Shown here piece by piece: positions 9,355 to 18,752 of a DNA stretch of 64,000 bases. Each line of letters begins with the position of its first letter. Within the stretch, counting starts at the first letter, position 1. The DNA comes from Bradyrhizobium sp. PSBB068 (lineage in GTDB: Bacteria; Pseudomonadota; Alphaproteobacteria; Rhizobiales; Xanthobacteraceae), in assembly GCA_016839165.1 (NCBI GenBank), contig CP069300.1:5766001-5830000 (forward strand). Direction: 5' to 3'. The position numbers were made by a program, and so were the translations under genes. The notes beneath the pieces are model-generated. The model had not been told where the DNA came from, did no database searches, and was given only the letters and a program-made list of their open reading frames with translations.

Positions 9355-10701
9355 GTGATTGCCTCTGTGCTCCAAATGCTACGGCGCGATGTCACGCGCG
9401 GCGTTGCCGGGACCATCCTGCTCAAGGTCGGCAGCGGCGGGCTCGCGTTCGCCTTGTTCTCGCTGGCCGCGCGGACGATGACACCCGACGCGTTCGGGGA
9501 CTTCGCAACCTTGCTCTCGATCGCCCAGATCGCCTCGGTCGCGGGACTGGTCGGCCAGGAGCTGCTGCTGGTTCGCTTCCTCAATGAATATGAGGTGCGC
9601 GGCCAGACCGAGCTCACCAAGGGTGTGCTGCTGTCGAGCCTGAAGAACTCGGCGATCGGGATGCTGATCTCGATCGCCGCGATCGCCGCGGTGGCAACCG
9701 TTCGCGGCGAATGGTGGTTGCTGATCCTCTCGGTCTCGGCGTTCACCGCCGTCAATGCCGGGCTCATGCTCGGCAGCCAGATCGCGCGATCCCTGGTCAG
9801 CATTCTGATGGGCGAAGGCAATCGCGAGTTCTTCTGGCGGGTTGCCGTCGTCCTGGTCCTGATCGCGGCGCTGTTCGGTCACCGGCAGCTCAGCCCCGTC
9901 GAACTGTTCACGGCGATGACCGTCGCGATGGCCATCGGGCTGATCGTGCAGATCGTGTCGATCATGCGCGTGCTGCCGAACCTGCGCACGGTCACGGCGC
10001 GCTTCGAGAGCTCGCGTTGGAATCGCAGTGCGTTCCGGTTCTGGCTCGCATCCATTCTCGAAGCGGCGAACCAGTATTTCGACGTCATCCTGGTCTACTG
10101 GATGCTGGATCCGGCGACTGCTGGCGTCTATTTCGCCGCCTCGCGCCTGGCGAACATCTTCGCCATGCTGTCGGCTGCGCTCTACACATTCGGCGCGCGC
10201 CGGCTGCCGTCGCTGTATTTCAGCAAGAATCACCGCGAGCTCGAACATACGCTGAAGCTGATGGCCGAGGTCACCGCGCTCTGCGTGCTCAGCGGGCTCG
10301 TCATCGTCTGGGTCGCTGCGCCCCACCTTCTCGGCCTGTTCGGGCCGCATTTCGCCGCGCAGCAGTGGGTGTTGATCGTGCTCGCGATCGGGACGGCGTT
10401 CCAGGCGGCAGGCGGTCCGTCGGCCGCGGTCCTGCAACTGACCGGGCATGAGCGCGATTACGTGCCGGTGGTCGCCGCCAACGTCGCATTGCGGCTGGTG
10501 GGATTTGTCGTGCTGATCCCCTGGCTCGGCGTGCTCGGTGCCGCGATCTCGGCGACGGCCTCGCTGGTGCTCGCCACCATCGCGCTCAACGTGCTGTGCC
10601 GCCGGCGGACCGGCGTCGATCCGTCCGTTCTGGTGCTGTCGCATCCATCGTCGTCGAAAGGCAACACCTACGCCGTCCGCGTTGCGGACCGTAACGACTA
10701 A
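9355..10701 (+). CDS. Polysaccharide flippase (Wzx/MOP superfamily)
   Basis: A 448-residue integral membrane protein with about 12 hydrophobic helices. The first helix pair ILLKVGSGGLAFALFSLAARTMTPDAFGDFATLLS is typical of oligosaccharide flippases, where a conserved G/DFG follows the first loop, and the middle EAANQYFDVILVYWMLDPATAGVYFAASRLA segment is also typical. A GTG start is used in the given frame. Expected role: translocation of an undecaprenyl-linked repeat unit across the inner membrane. It is followed at 10958 by a GT4 glycosyltransferase and then by the GINT1-like gene on the same strand. Confidence 0.88.
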   Translation: MIASVLQMLRRDVTRGVAGTILLKVGSGGLAFALFSLAARTMTPDAFGDFATLLSIAQIASVAGLVGQELLLVRFLNEYEVRGQTELTKGVLLSSLKNSAIGMLISIAAIAAVATVRGEWWLLILSVSAFTAVNAGLMLGSQIARSLVSILMGEGNREFFWRVAVVLVLIAALFGHRQLSPVELFTAMTVAMAIGLIVQIVSIMRVLPNLRTVTARFESSRWNRSAFRFWLASILEAANQYFDVILVYWMLDPATAGVYFAASRLANIFAMLSAALYTFGARRLPSLYFSKNHRELEHTLKLMAEVTALCVLSGLVIVWVAAPHLLGLFGPHFAAQQWVLIVLAIGTAFQAAGGPSAAVLQLTGHERDYVPVVAANVALRLVGFVVLIPWLGVLGAAISATASLVLATIALNVLCRRRTGVDPSVLVLSHPSSSKGNTYAVRVADRND

Positions 10702-10957
10702 GACTGAGCGTCGGCAGTTTCCCACGACGCTGCGGGTTCCATGACTTCGGAACGTCTCGGGCCTGCGCGGCTACCGAACTTCATGGGCTCCGACTCGAAT
10801 TCAACTGACAGCACTGCTCTGTGCTGCACCAACGTGGATATCTATGGTTAATCGCCGGTTACCCATCTCTGCGCTGCCGTAACCAATTAGTTAACGAGCC
10901 GGCTGTATCCTGTGTGGGACCATGGCTCTCGATTGCTGACACATGTCTGATTGCTAA

Positions 10958-12259
10958 ATGAGCAGTAACCTCAAAACGCGCTATTCGGTGCACGCGCACG
11001 CTTCGCGTGATAGTTACGCGCGCACGAATGGGGGAGACGAATCCACGCCCTCGACGGGTGAGGAATCCGTGCTCCAATACACGCCAAGCACAGAATTGCG
11101 CGAGGCATCGAGCGCATCAGGCGGTCGACCGAACGAGAGCAAGCCGAAGCTCCGTGTCGTCCTGGTGCAGACCCAGGCCGAGAACGCCGGCGCGCAGGAG
11201 ATCTCGCGGCTGCTCGGCGCCGGCCTCACCGCGCGTGGCTATGACGTCGCCAACCTGTTCTTCTTCCGCAAATCCGACTGCTTCGACGAGCCGCCCAACA
11301 CGTTCTATTGCGCGCAAACCCGGCCCGGAAATCCCCTGGCGCTGCTGCGCATGCTGTGGATGCTCGCCGGTCATCTCAGGACCATCAATCCGGACGTCGT
11401 GCTGACATTCCAGCACTTCGGCAATGTGATCGGCGGCGGCGTGTCGCGGCTCGTCAGCCGCGCCCCGGTGATCGCCAACCAGGTATCTTCGGCGCTGTCG
11501 ATGAGCATGCCCGTGCGCGCTGCCGACATCATCATGGGCACGACCGGCTTCTTCCAGTGCATCACGCTGAACTCGCGCGACATGGAGCGTGAATACGCGC
11601 GCTATCCCGCTCCCTACCGGTCACGCATGAAGCATGTGCCGCATGGCTTCGACGACAAGTCGCACAGCCTGCCGAAAGATGTCGCGCGGCAGCAATTCAA
11701 GCTGCCGGCCGACCGCACCTTGCTCGGCTGTGCAGCAAGGCTGCATCCGCACAAGCGGCTCGATGCGGCAATTCGCCTGCTCGCTGCCGATCCGTCCTGG
11801 CAGCTTGCCCTAGCCGGCCAGGGCGCCGACGAAGGGCGGCTCCGGGCTCTCGCGGACGAGCTTGATGTCTCGGACCGGCTCCACTTCATAGGCGAGATTC
11901 CACCGCGCCAGATGGCCGATTTCCTGGCCTGCCTCGACGTCTTCGTCTTTCCGACGCAGGCCGAAACCTTCGGCCTCGCCGCGGTCGAAGCCGCGAGCGC
12001 CGGCATTCCCTGCGTCGTCAACGACCTCCCCGTGCTGCGCGAAGTGCTGTCCTATCAGGGGCAGCCCGCGGCAGTGTTCGTCGATGCTGCCGACGAGGCC
12101 GAATTCTCGGCCGCCGTGTCGAAGGTCCTGACGGATCGTTCGTTGAGCGACCAGCTGCGGCAAAGCGCCGTGGGCCTGAAGTCGCGCTATTCGTTGGATG
12201 CCATGATCGAGGAATACGTCCGCATTCTCGGCAATGCCGTGGGAGTGGACGCATACTAG
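10958..12259 (+). CDS. GT4 family glycosyltransferase
   Basis: A 433-residue GT-B glycosyltransferase. The N-terminal nucleotide-fold starts after a variable leader of about 60 residues at KLRVVLVQTQAENAGAQEIS. The C-terminal donor-binding domain holds LLGCAARLHPHKRLDAAI, LHFIGEIPPRQMADF and the EX7E-type motif in FPTQAETFGLAAVEAASAG. Such enzymes use NDP-sugars on lipid-linked or polysaccharide acceptors at the inner membrane. It ends 15 bp before the GINT1-like gene, so the two are probably co-transcribed. Confidence 0.9.
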   Translation: MSSNLKTRYSVHAHASRDSYARTNGGDESTPSTGEESVLQYTPSTELREASSASGGRPNESKPKLRVVLVQTQAENAGAQEISRLLGAGLTARGYDVANLFFFRKSDCFDEPPNTFYCAQTRPGNPLALLRMLWMLAGHLRTINPDVVLTFQHFGNVIGGGVSRLVSRAPVIANQVSSALSMSMPVRAADIIMGTTGFFQCITLNSRDMEREYARYPAPYRSRMKHVPHGFDDKSHSLPKDVARQQFKLPADRTLLGCAARLHPHKRLDAAIRLLAADPSWQLALAGQGADEGRLRALADELDVSDRLHFIGEIPPRQMADFLACLDVFVFPTQAETFGLAAVEAASAGIPCVVNDLPVLREVLSYQGQPAAVFVDAADEAEFSAAVSKVLTDRSLSDQLRQSAVGLKSRYSLDAMIEEYVRILGNAVGVDAY

Positions 12260-12274
12260 GAAGTTGGGCTGGAC

Positions 12275-13831
12275 ATGATTATCGAGTTTCGCTGCGATCG
12301 AGAGCAGGCGCGGCTCTGGATGTGCCGTGATTCACTGCGCGTCAACGATCAGGATATTCCCGTTCAAATCGCCTGGACCACGACGCCGGCACCGCAACCC
12401 GCCGGCCTCGACATGCTGTTCGAGCTCGAACGCATCGTCCTGCGCAAGGGCAAGGCCGGCGGCGCCGACCGGGTGAAGCCGATCCCGCAGCGGCCGCGCG
12501 CGGGTCGCCCCGACGTGGTGATCGACTTCACCAGCGCCGAGCGGGATCCGAATTGTTCCGCCGGACTGTATCTCCGTCCGCGGTTCAACGGACACGCGGG
12601 AGAAAGTGCCGCATTGGCGGCCATTCTCGCCGGCGATCTGCCCGTGATCGAAATCGTCAATGAGTGCGACGGCGCGGTGCTGGACCGCGGCCATCCCTCC
12701 GCGGAAATCGCCGCCGGCCTGAGCGGCGGGCTCGAAACGGTGATGGCACGCACACTGGCGATGCTGCCGCCGATCCTGTCGGGAGCTCCGCGCCTGGTAC
12801 CGCACTTGCCGGCTCCAGCGAATGGCGGCGCGCCGCGAAATCCCGCACCCTTTGTGGTGCGCGGCGTGGCGACCTCGATCGCCAAGGAGATCTATCGTCT
12901 GTGCTGCTACGCGCCGCACTGGCATGTCGGTTGGCGCTTCGCCGGGACCACGGATATCTGGCGCACCGGCGAACTGTCGGGACCTGCCTGGAACGTGCTC
13001 GCCGATCCTGGCAACCGCTGCTATGCCGATCCCTTCCCGGTGAAATGGCAGGGCAGGACCTTCGTGTTCTTCGAAGACCTTGACCACCGGACCGGCAAGG
13101 GCATCATCTCCGCGATCGAGTTCGACGGCAACGGACCGGTCGGCAAGGTGATGCCGGTGCTGGAAGAGCCTTGGCACCTGTCGTACCCTTTCCTGATCGA
13201 GAACGATGGCGAGCTCTGGATGATCCCGGAAAGCACCGCGCATCGGGACGTTCCGCTCTACAAATGCATCCGCTTTCCGGACAAGTGGGAGCGCCACTCG
13301 ACGCTGCTGTCCGGGCTCGAGCTCGCCGACGTGACCATCACCCGGCATGACGGCCGCCACTACATGTTCGGGGCCTGGCGTGACGGCAGCGGCGGATATT
13401 CCGACACGCTTGCGATCTATCACGCCGAGCAATTGCTCGGCCCCTGGCAGCCGCATGCGGCCAACCCGATCCTGATGGATCGCGCCACCACGCGGCCGGC
13501 CGGCAACTTCGTGACCGTCAATGGAAAGTTGTGGCGGCCGGTGCAGGACTGCAGCAACGGCTATGGCGCGGCGCTCGGACTTGCGGAAGTGCTCGAACTG
13601 TCGCCTGCGACGTACCGGCAGGCAGTTCGACACGTGCTCAAGCCCGGACCGCTATGGACTGGGCGCAAGCTGCACACGCTCAACCGGTGCGGCCAGCTCG
13701 AGGTGATCGACGGCTCGCGGGTGCAGCCGAAGACCACGGCGTTTCTGGCAAGCCTGCGGTCGAGCGACCAGTCGTCGCAATGGGACTGGCACAGCGCGCT
13801 GGCAAAGCCGATCGCACGACGGCTCCACTAA
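12275..13831 (+). CDS. GINT1-like glycosyltransferase-associated protein (beta-propeller)
   Basis: A 518-residue protein. Residues about 60-170 resemble the sugar-formyltransferase-like fold that often precedes this family (VVIDFTS, GLYLRPRFNG). Residues about 200-500 match the bacterial family annotated after plant glucosamine inositolphosphorylceramide transferase 1, N-terminal domain, a five-bladed GH43-like propeller: CYADPFPVKWQGRTFVFFED, WHLSYPFLIENDGELWMIPE and HYMFGAWRDGSGGYSD. Its activity is not established. Being 15 bp after a GT4 enzyme and near a flippase supports a role in surface glycan or glycolipid assembly. The family call is moderately sure; the function is inference. Confidence 0.75.
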   Translation: MIIEFRCDREQARLWMCRDSLRVNDQDIPVQIAWTTTPAPQPAGLDMLFELERIVLRKGKAGGADRVKPIPQRPRAGRPDVVIDFTSAERDPNCSAGLYLRPRFNGHAGESAALAAILAGDLPVIEIVNECDGAVLDRGHPSAEIAAGLSGGLETVMARTLAMLPPILSGAPRLVPHLPAPANGGAPRNPAPFVVRGVATSIAKEIYRLCCYAPHWHVGWRFAGTTDIWRTGELSGPAWNVLADPGNRCYADPFPVKWQGRTFVFFEDLDHRTGKGIISAIEFDGNGPVGKVMPVLEEPWHLSYPFLIENDGELWMIPESTAHRDVPLYKCIRFPDKWERHSTLLSGLELADVTITRHDGRHYMFGAWRDGSGGYSDTLAIYHAEQLLGPWQPHAANPILMDRATTRPAGNFVTVNGKLWRPVQDCSNGYGAALGLAEVLELSPATYRQAVRHVLKPGPLWTGRKLHTLNRCGQLEVIDGSRVQPKTTAFLASLRSSDQSSQWDWHSALAKPIARRLH

Positions 13832-13930
13832 AGCGCGATGAGATTGGGTTGAATGGTCATGGCGCGTCAGCTCGTTGTTTGAGCATGATCTTCCGGAAAA
13901 CCGCTTCGCGCTTTTCCGGATCGTGCTCTG
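13829..13930. repeat. Second copy of the convergent-gene hairpin repeat
   Basis: It begins with the same TAAAGCGCGATG as the copy at 7542, here including the stop codon of the preceding gene. It continues to an imperfect outer stem (GAGCATGATC/GATCGTGCTC) with inner TTCCGGAAAA/TTTTCCGGA arms around CGCTTCGCG. The first hairpin's right arm is degraded in this copy. It again sits between convergent gene ends. Confidence 0.78.
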
Positions 13931-13951
13931 GCGCACAGGCAATGCAACAGC

Positions 13952-15154
13952 TCAGTTCGCGCCGGCGCTCTGCACGCCGCCGAACTGTTCCCAGGAGCTT
14001 CCAGTCCAGCGCTGCAGCTGAAGCTGGGTATAGGCCATGCTGTTGTCGGGGCCGGTGTTGATCGTGATGCCCGGCATCAGGGTCGGCAGCGCGAGCCCCT
14101 TGAGGTTGCGCGCCTGCTTCACGATGTTCTCGCGCGACAGATCGTCGCCGCACTGCTTCAGCACCTGCTCCAGAATCTGGCCCTGCTGGGTGCCGAACAT
14201 ATAGTTGCTGTCGCCGATGTCGGCCCCCGCAAGATATTTTTCGAAGTGAGCGCGATACCATTTGATGCCGGGATCGTCGGCCCACTTCTTGTCATTCGGA
14301 TCCTTGACGATCGTCGCCACGACGACGCCCACCGCCTTGTCCACTCCGGCCGGCACGATGGTCGCGGAGATCGAGCTCGACACGTAGTTGACGATGGTGA
14401 GCGGCATCCAGCCGATCTCGCTCGCCTTCTTGATCGCCTGCGCCGCGAATTTCGGGGTGCCGGCGATCAGGAATGCCTGCGCGCCCGACGCCTTCAGCGA
14501 TACGACGTGGGACTCGATGGTTGGCTCGGTGACTTCATAGGGAGATGTCACCACCTTCTTGTCGAAATCGGCCTTCAAGGCTTCCTTGAATGCGGCCACG
14601 AAATCGCGGCCGAGGTCATCGTTCTGGTAGAGGATCGCGATCTTCGCAGCGGGCGCCGTCTGCGCGATGTATTTGGCGTAGATCTTTCCTTCGGTGTTGT
14701 AGCTCGGCAAGCCCGTGGTGGTCAGCGGAAACTCGGTGAAGTTCGTGAACTTGGTCGCGCCGCTGACGACGAAGAGATGCGGCACCTTCTTCGCGGTCAC
14801 GTATTTGATGGTCGCGCCGATCCCGGGCGTCCCGAGCGGGCTGAACAGGAACGCCACCTCGTCGCTCTCGATCAGCTTCCGGGTCTGCTCCACCGCCTTG
14901 GGTGGCGTATAGGCATCATCATAGGTGATGAGATTGATCCTGCGGCCGTTGACGCCGCCGCGATCGTTGACGGAGTGGACGTAGGCGACGAGACCCTTGC
15001 CGACATTGCTGAGCGGAGATGCCGGGCCGCTGAACGGGAATGTCGCCCCGACCTTGATCTCCGATTCCGAAATGCCCGGGGTTTGGGCGCGGGCCGGAGC
15101 CGCGGCAAGCGCCGCGAGCATTGCAACGGAGACCATGAGCTTCCTGAGCGACAT
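13952..15154 (-). CDS. ABC transporter solute-binding protein, branched-chain amino-acid type
   Basis: A 400-residue periplasmic binding protein with a Sec signal peptide (LRKLMVSVAMLAALAAAPARA, cleavage near residue 23). The Peripla_BP_6/LivK-type fold begins EIKVGATFPFSGPASPLSNVGKG and includes the motif GRRINLITYDDAYTPPKAVEQ. No permease or ATPase is adjacent, so it must share a transporter encoded elsewhere. It is the last gene of the catabolic operon, 38 bp after the SDR. Homologues of this architecture often bind aromatic or short acids rather than amino acids, which fits the neighbours. Confidence 0.9.
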   Translation of the reverse strand: MSLRKLMVSVAMLAALAAAPARAQTPGISESEIKVGATFPFSGPASPLSNVGKGLVAYVHSVNDRGGVNGRRINLITYDDAYTPPKAVEQTRKLIESDEVAFLFSPLGTPGIGATIKYVTAKKVPHLFVVSGATKFTNFTEFPLTTTGLPSYNTEGKIYAKYIAQTAPAAKIAILYQNDDLGRDFVAAFKEALKADFDKKVVTSPYEVTEPTIESHVVSLKASGAQAFLIAGTPKFAAQAIKKASEIGWMPLTIVNYVSSSISATIVPAGVDKAVGVVVATIVKDPNDKKWADDPGIKWYRAHFEKYLAGADIGDSNYMFGTQQGQILEQVLKQCGDDLSRENIVKQARNLKGLALPTLMPGITINTGPDNSMAYTQLQLQRWTGSSWEQFGGVQSAGAN

Positions 15155-15192
15155 CGAATTCCCCTTTGGCTCTCATGAATTGACCGCTGCGC

Positions 15193-15894
15193 CTACCAGG
15201 CTTCGCCGAACGGCCTGATCTCGACGTTGAACGACCACGCACTGCGGTCCTGATGGGCGACGTGCCAGACCTCCTCCGCAATCGCCTGCGGCTTGATGAA
15301 GAAGTCGTCCGGTCGCTCCGGCCAGCGCTTCCGCGTCCATTCGAGGTCGATCACCGCATCGATCACCAGATAGGCGACGTGGACGCCCCGCGGCCCCAGA
15401 TCGCGCGCCATCGCCTCGGCGAGAATCCGCTGCGCCGCCTTGGTCGGCGCGAACCCCGCAAAGCCGGCCTTGCCACGCAATGCCGACGTGTTGCCGGTTG
15501 CGACGATTGCACCCTTGCCGGCGTCGACCATCGCCGGGGCGAACCGCCTCGCCAGATACAGCAGGCCCATCGTGTTGACCTGGAAGTTGCGATTGAGGAT
15601 GTCCGGATCGATCTCGCGGAACGTGCCGAACGCGCCGCCGACGGCATTGTGGATCACGACAGTGGGGCTGCCGAGATCGTGCTCCACGGCCGAGGCCACC
15701 GTCTCGACCTGCGTGGGGTCGGAGACATCGCATCGATAGGCTTTTGCGCCCGGCAACTGCTGCTCGAGGGCGGCAAGGCGCGTTTCATTCCTGGCGAGGA
15801 GCGCGACGCGGTAGCCGCCCGCGGCGAACCTTCTGGCGAGCGCCGAGCCGGTGCCGGGCCCAACGCCTGATATCAGACAGACGGGTGCGGTCAT
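15193..15894 (-). CDS. Short-chain dehydrogenase/reductase
   Basis: A 233-residue SDR with the cofactor motif SGVGPGTGSALARRF (variant of TGxxxGxG) and NAVG in place of NNAG. The catalytic YxxxK is not intact: the expected region reads GFAGFAPTKAAQRIL, where the tyrosine position is Ala/Pro. The C-terminus WSFNVEIRPFGEAW closely resembles that of the SDR at 23335 (WTFELEIRPFGEKW), so these two are paralogues within one operon. The substrate is unknown. It lies 39 bp after the GST-like gene. Confidence 0.85.
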   Translation of the reverse strand: MTAPVCLISGVGPGTGSALARRFAAGGYRVALLARNETRLAALEQQLPGAKAYRCDVSDPTQVETVASAVEHDLGSPTVVIHNAVGGAFGTFREIDPDILNRNFQVNTMGLLYLARRFAPAMVDAGKGAIVATGNTSALRGKAGFAGFAPTKAAQRILAEAMARDLGPRGVHVAYLVIDAVIDLEWTRKRWPERPDDFFIKPQAIAEEVWHVAHQDRSAWSFNVEIRPFGEAW

Positions 15895-15933
15895 GCGATC
15901 ATCCCTCCGCGCTCGCGGCCAAAGGTTTCATGG

Positions 15934-16740
15934 TCAGGCAGCGGCCTTCGACCGCAGCTTCTCGACATAGGGCTTGAGGTCCGGCGCAAAATACGCGTGT
16001 TCCACCAGCCGGGCAAAGTGAGCGAACATCAGCGGATACCCATCCTGCACCCCGGGATGCAGGATCCTGGTCAATCCCTGCCTGTCCAATTGCTCGCTCC
16101 GCCCGTACTCGTTCATGAACAGCGCGAGCTCGGCGGCAAAGCAGATGTCGGCAAGCGAGATGCCGTCCCCGACCAGCGTCTCGCGCCGTGGTGACAGGGC
16201 CTGCTCGATCCCCGAAGCATAAATCGCGAACGCATCCCTGGCGCGGGCATGAATCGCCGCGTCGACCGTGCCGCCGGACAGCGCGAGCAGATAGATCTGC
16301 GAATCCCGCGCAAACACCAGGCTGACATCGAGGAAGCTGTCGATCCTCGACGCCTCATAGGCGTCGCGCCCGTAGAGCGGGAACTTGGCTTCGCCGAGCC
16401 GCGCCACCGCCCGCATGATGCTGTTGGATTCGAAGATCCCGACCTTGCCGTCAGGTCCGAACGCGGCCGGCACATTGCCGAACGGCTGCGCCGCCATGAA
16501 CGCATCGGTCTTGAACAGCTGCGCGCCAGTCAGCCCGACCTTCCCGGTCCGCGCGAGCGCCGACATCGCGGTGCGCTCCTGCTCGGTCAGGGGATGCGCA
16601 TCGTAGTCCCACAGCCAGTCCCGCAACTCCTTGCCGGAGGCGCCCCTGACCTCGACGTCGACGCCGCAGAACCGCGCCGCGATGGTTGCCTTCCAAACCC
16701 GCGGGTTCGGCAGATAGGAGAAGATGCGCAAGGCGGCCAT
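15934..16740 (-). CDS. Glutathione S-transferase-like protein
   Basis: A 268-residue protein with a thioredoxin-like N-terminal region (ALRIFSYLPNPRVWKATIAARFCG), the cis-Pro/SNS-type segment GIFESNSIMRAVARLG, and an all-alpha C-terminal domain ending ISLADICFAAELALF. The pattern resembles the eEF1B-gamma-like/GST family. A glutathione-dependent step (dehalogenation, isomerisation or ether cleavage) or a ligandin role is possible, and none can be fixed from sequence. It is in the catabolic operon between the SDR and the iron alcohol dehydrogenase. Confidence 0.78.
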   Translation of the reverse strand: MAALRIFSYLPNPRVWKATIAARFCGVDVEVRGASGKELRDWLWDYDAHPLTEQERTAMSALARTGKVGLTGAQLFKTDAFMAAQPFGNVPAAFGPDGKVGIFESNSIMRAVARLGEAKFPLYGRDAYEASRIDSFLDVSLVFARDSQIYLLALSGGTVDAAIHARARDAFAIYASGIEQALSPRRETLVGDGISLADICFAAELALFMNEYGRSEQLDRQGLTRILHPGVQDGYPLMFAHFARLVEHAYFAPDLKPYVEKLRSKAAA

Positions 16741-16765
16741 GGCGGCTGCTCCAGGTGCTCTCGCC

Positions 16766-17926
16766 TCAGGCGGCGAGCTTCAGGATCTTGACGACGTCGG
16801 CGGGCTCGCGGATCGGCTGCGGGTTGGCGCGGGTGAAGATCGACAGCATCGCGTTCCGGCCGATCAGTTCGAAGCGGTCTTCACCGACACCGACATCGGC
16901 GAGCCGCCGCGGCAGGCCGAGCTCCGCGATGAAGCCGGCGAACGCCTCGCTCGCGTCGCGCCCCGGCGCACCGAGCGCGGCGGCGATCGCCTGCTGGGCT
17001 GTTTCCGTCGCGGGACGGTTGTAGCGCAGCACGCTCGGCATCATGACAGCCGTGCAGAAGTAATGCGGGACGTCGCAAGTGCCGCCGAGCACATGGCCGA
17101 TGGCGTGGCTGGCGCCCATCGGCACCCGCGACTGCAATCCGAACGCCGACAACCACGAGCCCAGCTGGCAGCTCAGCCGCGCCGCCTCGTCGTCGGGATT
17201 GGACTTGGTGCGCAGCAAGCCATGATGCAGATAGCGCAGGCCCTGCTGGCACACCGCATCGACCAGCACGTTGGGCCGGCTCGAGCAGATCGCCTCGATG
17301 CCGTGATCCATCGCGCGGGTGCCCGAACCGAGCCAGAGCTTCTCCGGCGTATATCGCGTCATCGCCGGATCGAGGATGATGCTGCGCGGCATCATCATCG
17401 GATGGTTGAATATCTGCTTCAGCTTGCGGCTGGTGTCGGTGACCAGCGCACCTGAATTGTACTCGCCGCCCGACAGCGTGCTGGGGATCGCGATCATCCG
17501 GACCTTCGGGTTGCGGAACGCCCCGAAGCGGCGATCCGGCGTGGTCTCGAAGCCGTCGAGCCCCGCCGGCTCGAAGATCTCATGCTCGATGCACATCAGC
17601 ACGATCTTCGCCGCATCGACCACCGAGCCGCCGCCGATCGCGACGACCAAATCGGCCCTGGCTTCGCTGGCCTGCCGCGCGATCAGCGTCACCACGTCCC
17701 GCGTAGTGTGCTGCGGCACGCCGTCGAAGGTCGCCGCATGGCGATCGCCGAGTCCGTTGCGGATCTTCTCGATCTCGTCGGTGGTGGTGTTCAGCGTCCG
17801 GCTGGCGATCAGGTAGACGCGCTTGGCGCCGAGCCGCTCGGCCTCCTCGCGCAGCGCCTCGGCTGCCGGTTTGCCGTAGATCACGGTTTCCATGGTGGGA
17901 TATTGATGGCTGCCGACGATTTGCAT
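16766..17926 (-). CDS. Iron-containing alcohol dehydrogenase, maleylacetate-reductase-like
   Basis: A 386-residue group III dehydrogenase. The NAD(P)-binding signature is VVAIGGGSVVDAAKIV. Metal-ligand regions are AMDHGIEAICS and GASHAIGHVLGG. The short N-terminus with GKPAAEALREEAERLGAKRVYLIAS is typical of maleylacetate reductase/hydroxyacid-oxoacid transhydrogenase-like members. It probably reduces an oxo-acid or oxidises an alcohol in the pathway encoded by the operon. The ATG at 17926 has 41 bp to the hydratase upstream; a second Met occurs at residue 12. Confidence 0.85.
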   Translation of the reverse strand: MQIVGSHQYPTMETVIYGKPAAEALREEAERLGAKRVYLIASRTLNTTTDEIEKIRNGLGDRHAATFDGVPQHTTRDVVTLIARQASEARADLVVAIGGGSVVDAAKIVLMCIEHEIFEPAGLDGFETTPDRRFGAFRNPKVRMIAIPSTLSGGEYNSGALVTDTSRKLKQIFNHPMMMPRSIILDPAMTRYTPEKLWLGSGTRAMDHGIEAICSSRPNVLVDAVCQQGLRYLHHGLLRTKSNPDDEAARLSCQLGSWLSAFGLQSRVPMGASHAIGHVLGGTCDVPHYFCTAVMMPSVLRYNRPATETAQQAIAAALGAPGRDASEAFAGFIAELGLPRRLADVGVGEDRFELIGRNAMLSIFTRANPQPIREPADVVKILKLAA

Positions 17927-17967
17927 GCTTGCCGCTCCCTCGATCTACCCGTGAACTCCTGACGGCT

Positions 17968-18741
17968 TCAGGCCGACAGCTTGCTGAAGTCAGGCTGACG
18001 CCGTTCGGCGAAGGCGGCAAAGGCCTCGCGGGCCTCGGGCGTCGTCAGCCGCTGCTTGAACAGCACGCCTTCCTCGGCGATCTGCGCCGCGATCCGCTGC
18101 TGCTCGCGCATCAGCGCCTTGGTCATGCTGAGCGAGCCGGCCGGCCGCTTGGTCAGCGCGATCGCCGCATCATGGGCTTTCTTGCGCAGATCAGCCTGCG
18201 GCACCACGGCATTGGCAAGGCCCGATGCCTGCGCGCCCTGCGCGTCCATCGGCTCGCCGAGCGCGAACATCGCATAGGCACGCGCGTGCCCGATCCTGAG
18301 CGGCAGCAGCCAGCTCGACGCCGCCTCGGGCACCAGCGCGAGATTGACGAACGGCGTGATCAGCCGTGCGGTCTCGGCGAGATAGACCAGGTCGCAATGC
18401 AGCAGCATGGTGGTGCCGACGCCGACGGCATTGCCCTGCACGGCCGCGACAATCGGCTTGCCGGCCTTGCTGATGGTGTCGATGAAGCGGTGCGCCGGGC
18501 TATCGACAGCGCTCTCGCCGCGGGCCTGGCTGGCGAAATCCGCAAGGTCGTTGCCGGCGGTGAAGCTGTCGCCGTCGCCCTGGAACAGGATGACGCGGAC
18601 CGACGGATCCGCCTCGGCCTGCTTCAACGCGTTCGACATCGCGTCATACATGCCGCCGGTGAGCGCGTTCTTCTTCTCCGGCCGCTGCAGCGTCAGCGTC
18701 ATCACGCCCGCGGCGATCTCAACCTTGACATGCTCCGTCAT
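17968..18741 (-). CDS. Enoyl-CoA hydratase/isomerase
   Basis: A 257-residue crotonase. The oxyanion-hole segments are FTAGNDLADF (residues about 60-70) and AVQGNAVGVGTTMLLHCDLVYLAE (about 105-128). The catalytic glutamate region reads FVNLALVPEAASSWLLP, with Glu conserved at the second position. Family role: hydration of trans-2-enoyl-CoA, or a related CoA-ester reaction. It is 11 bp after the nitronate-monooxygenase-like gene in the operon. Confidence 0.9.
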   Translation of the reverse strand: MTEHVKVEIAAGVMTLTLQRPEKKNALTGGMYDAMSNALKQAEADPSVRVILFQGDGDSFTAGNDLADFASQARGESAVDSPAHRFIDTISKAGKPIVAAVQGNAVGVGTTMLLHCDLVYLAETARLITPFVNLALVPEAASSWLLPLRIGHARAYAMFALGEPMDAQGAQASGLANAVVPQADLRKKAHDAAIALTKRPAGSLSMTKALMREQQRIAAQIAEEGVLFKQRLTTPEAREAFAAFAERRQPDFSKLSA

Positions 18742-18752
18742 GGCACTCTCCT

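Noticed and set aside
12332..13633. Minus-strand frame over the GINT1-like gene
   Set aside because: Antisense shadow, with no domain.
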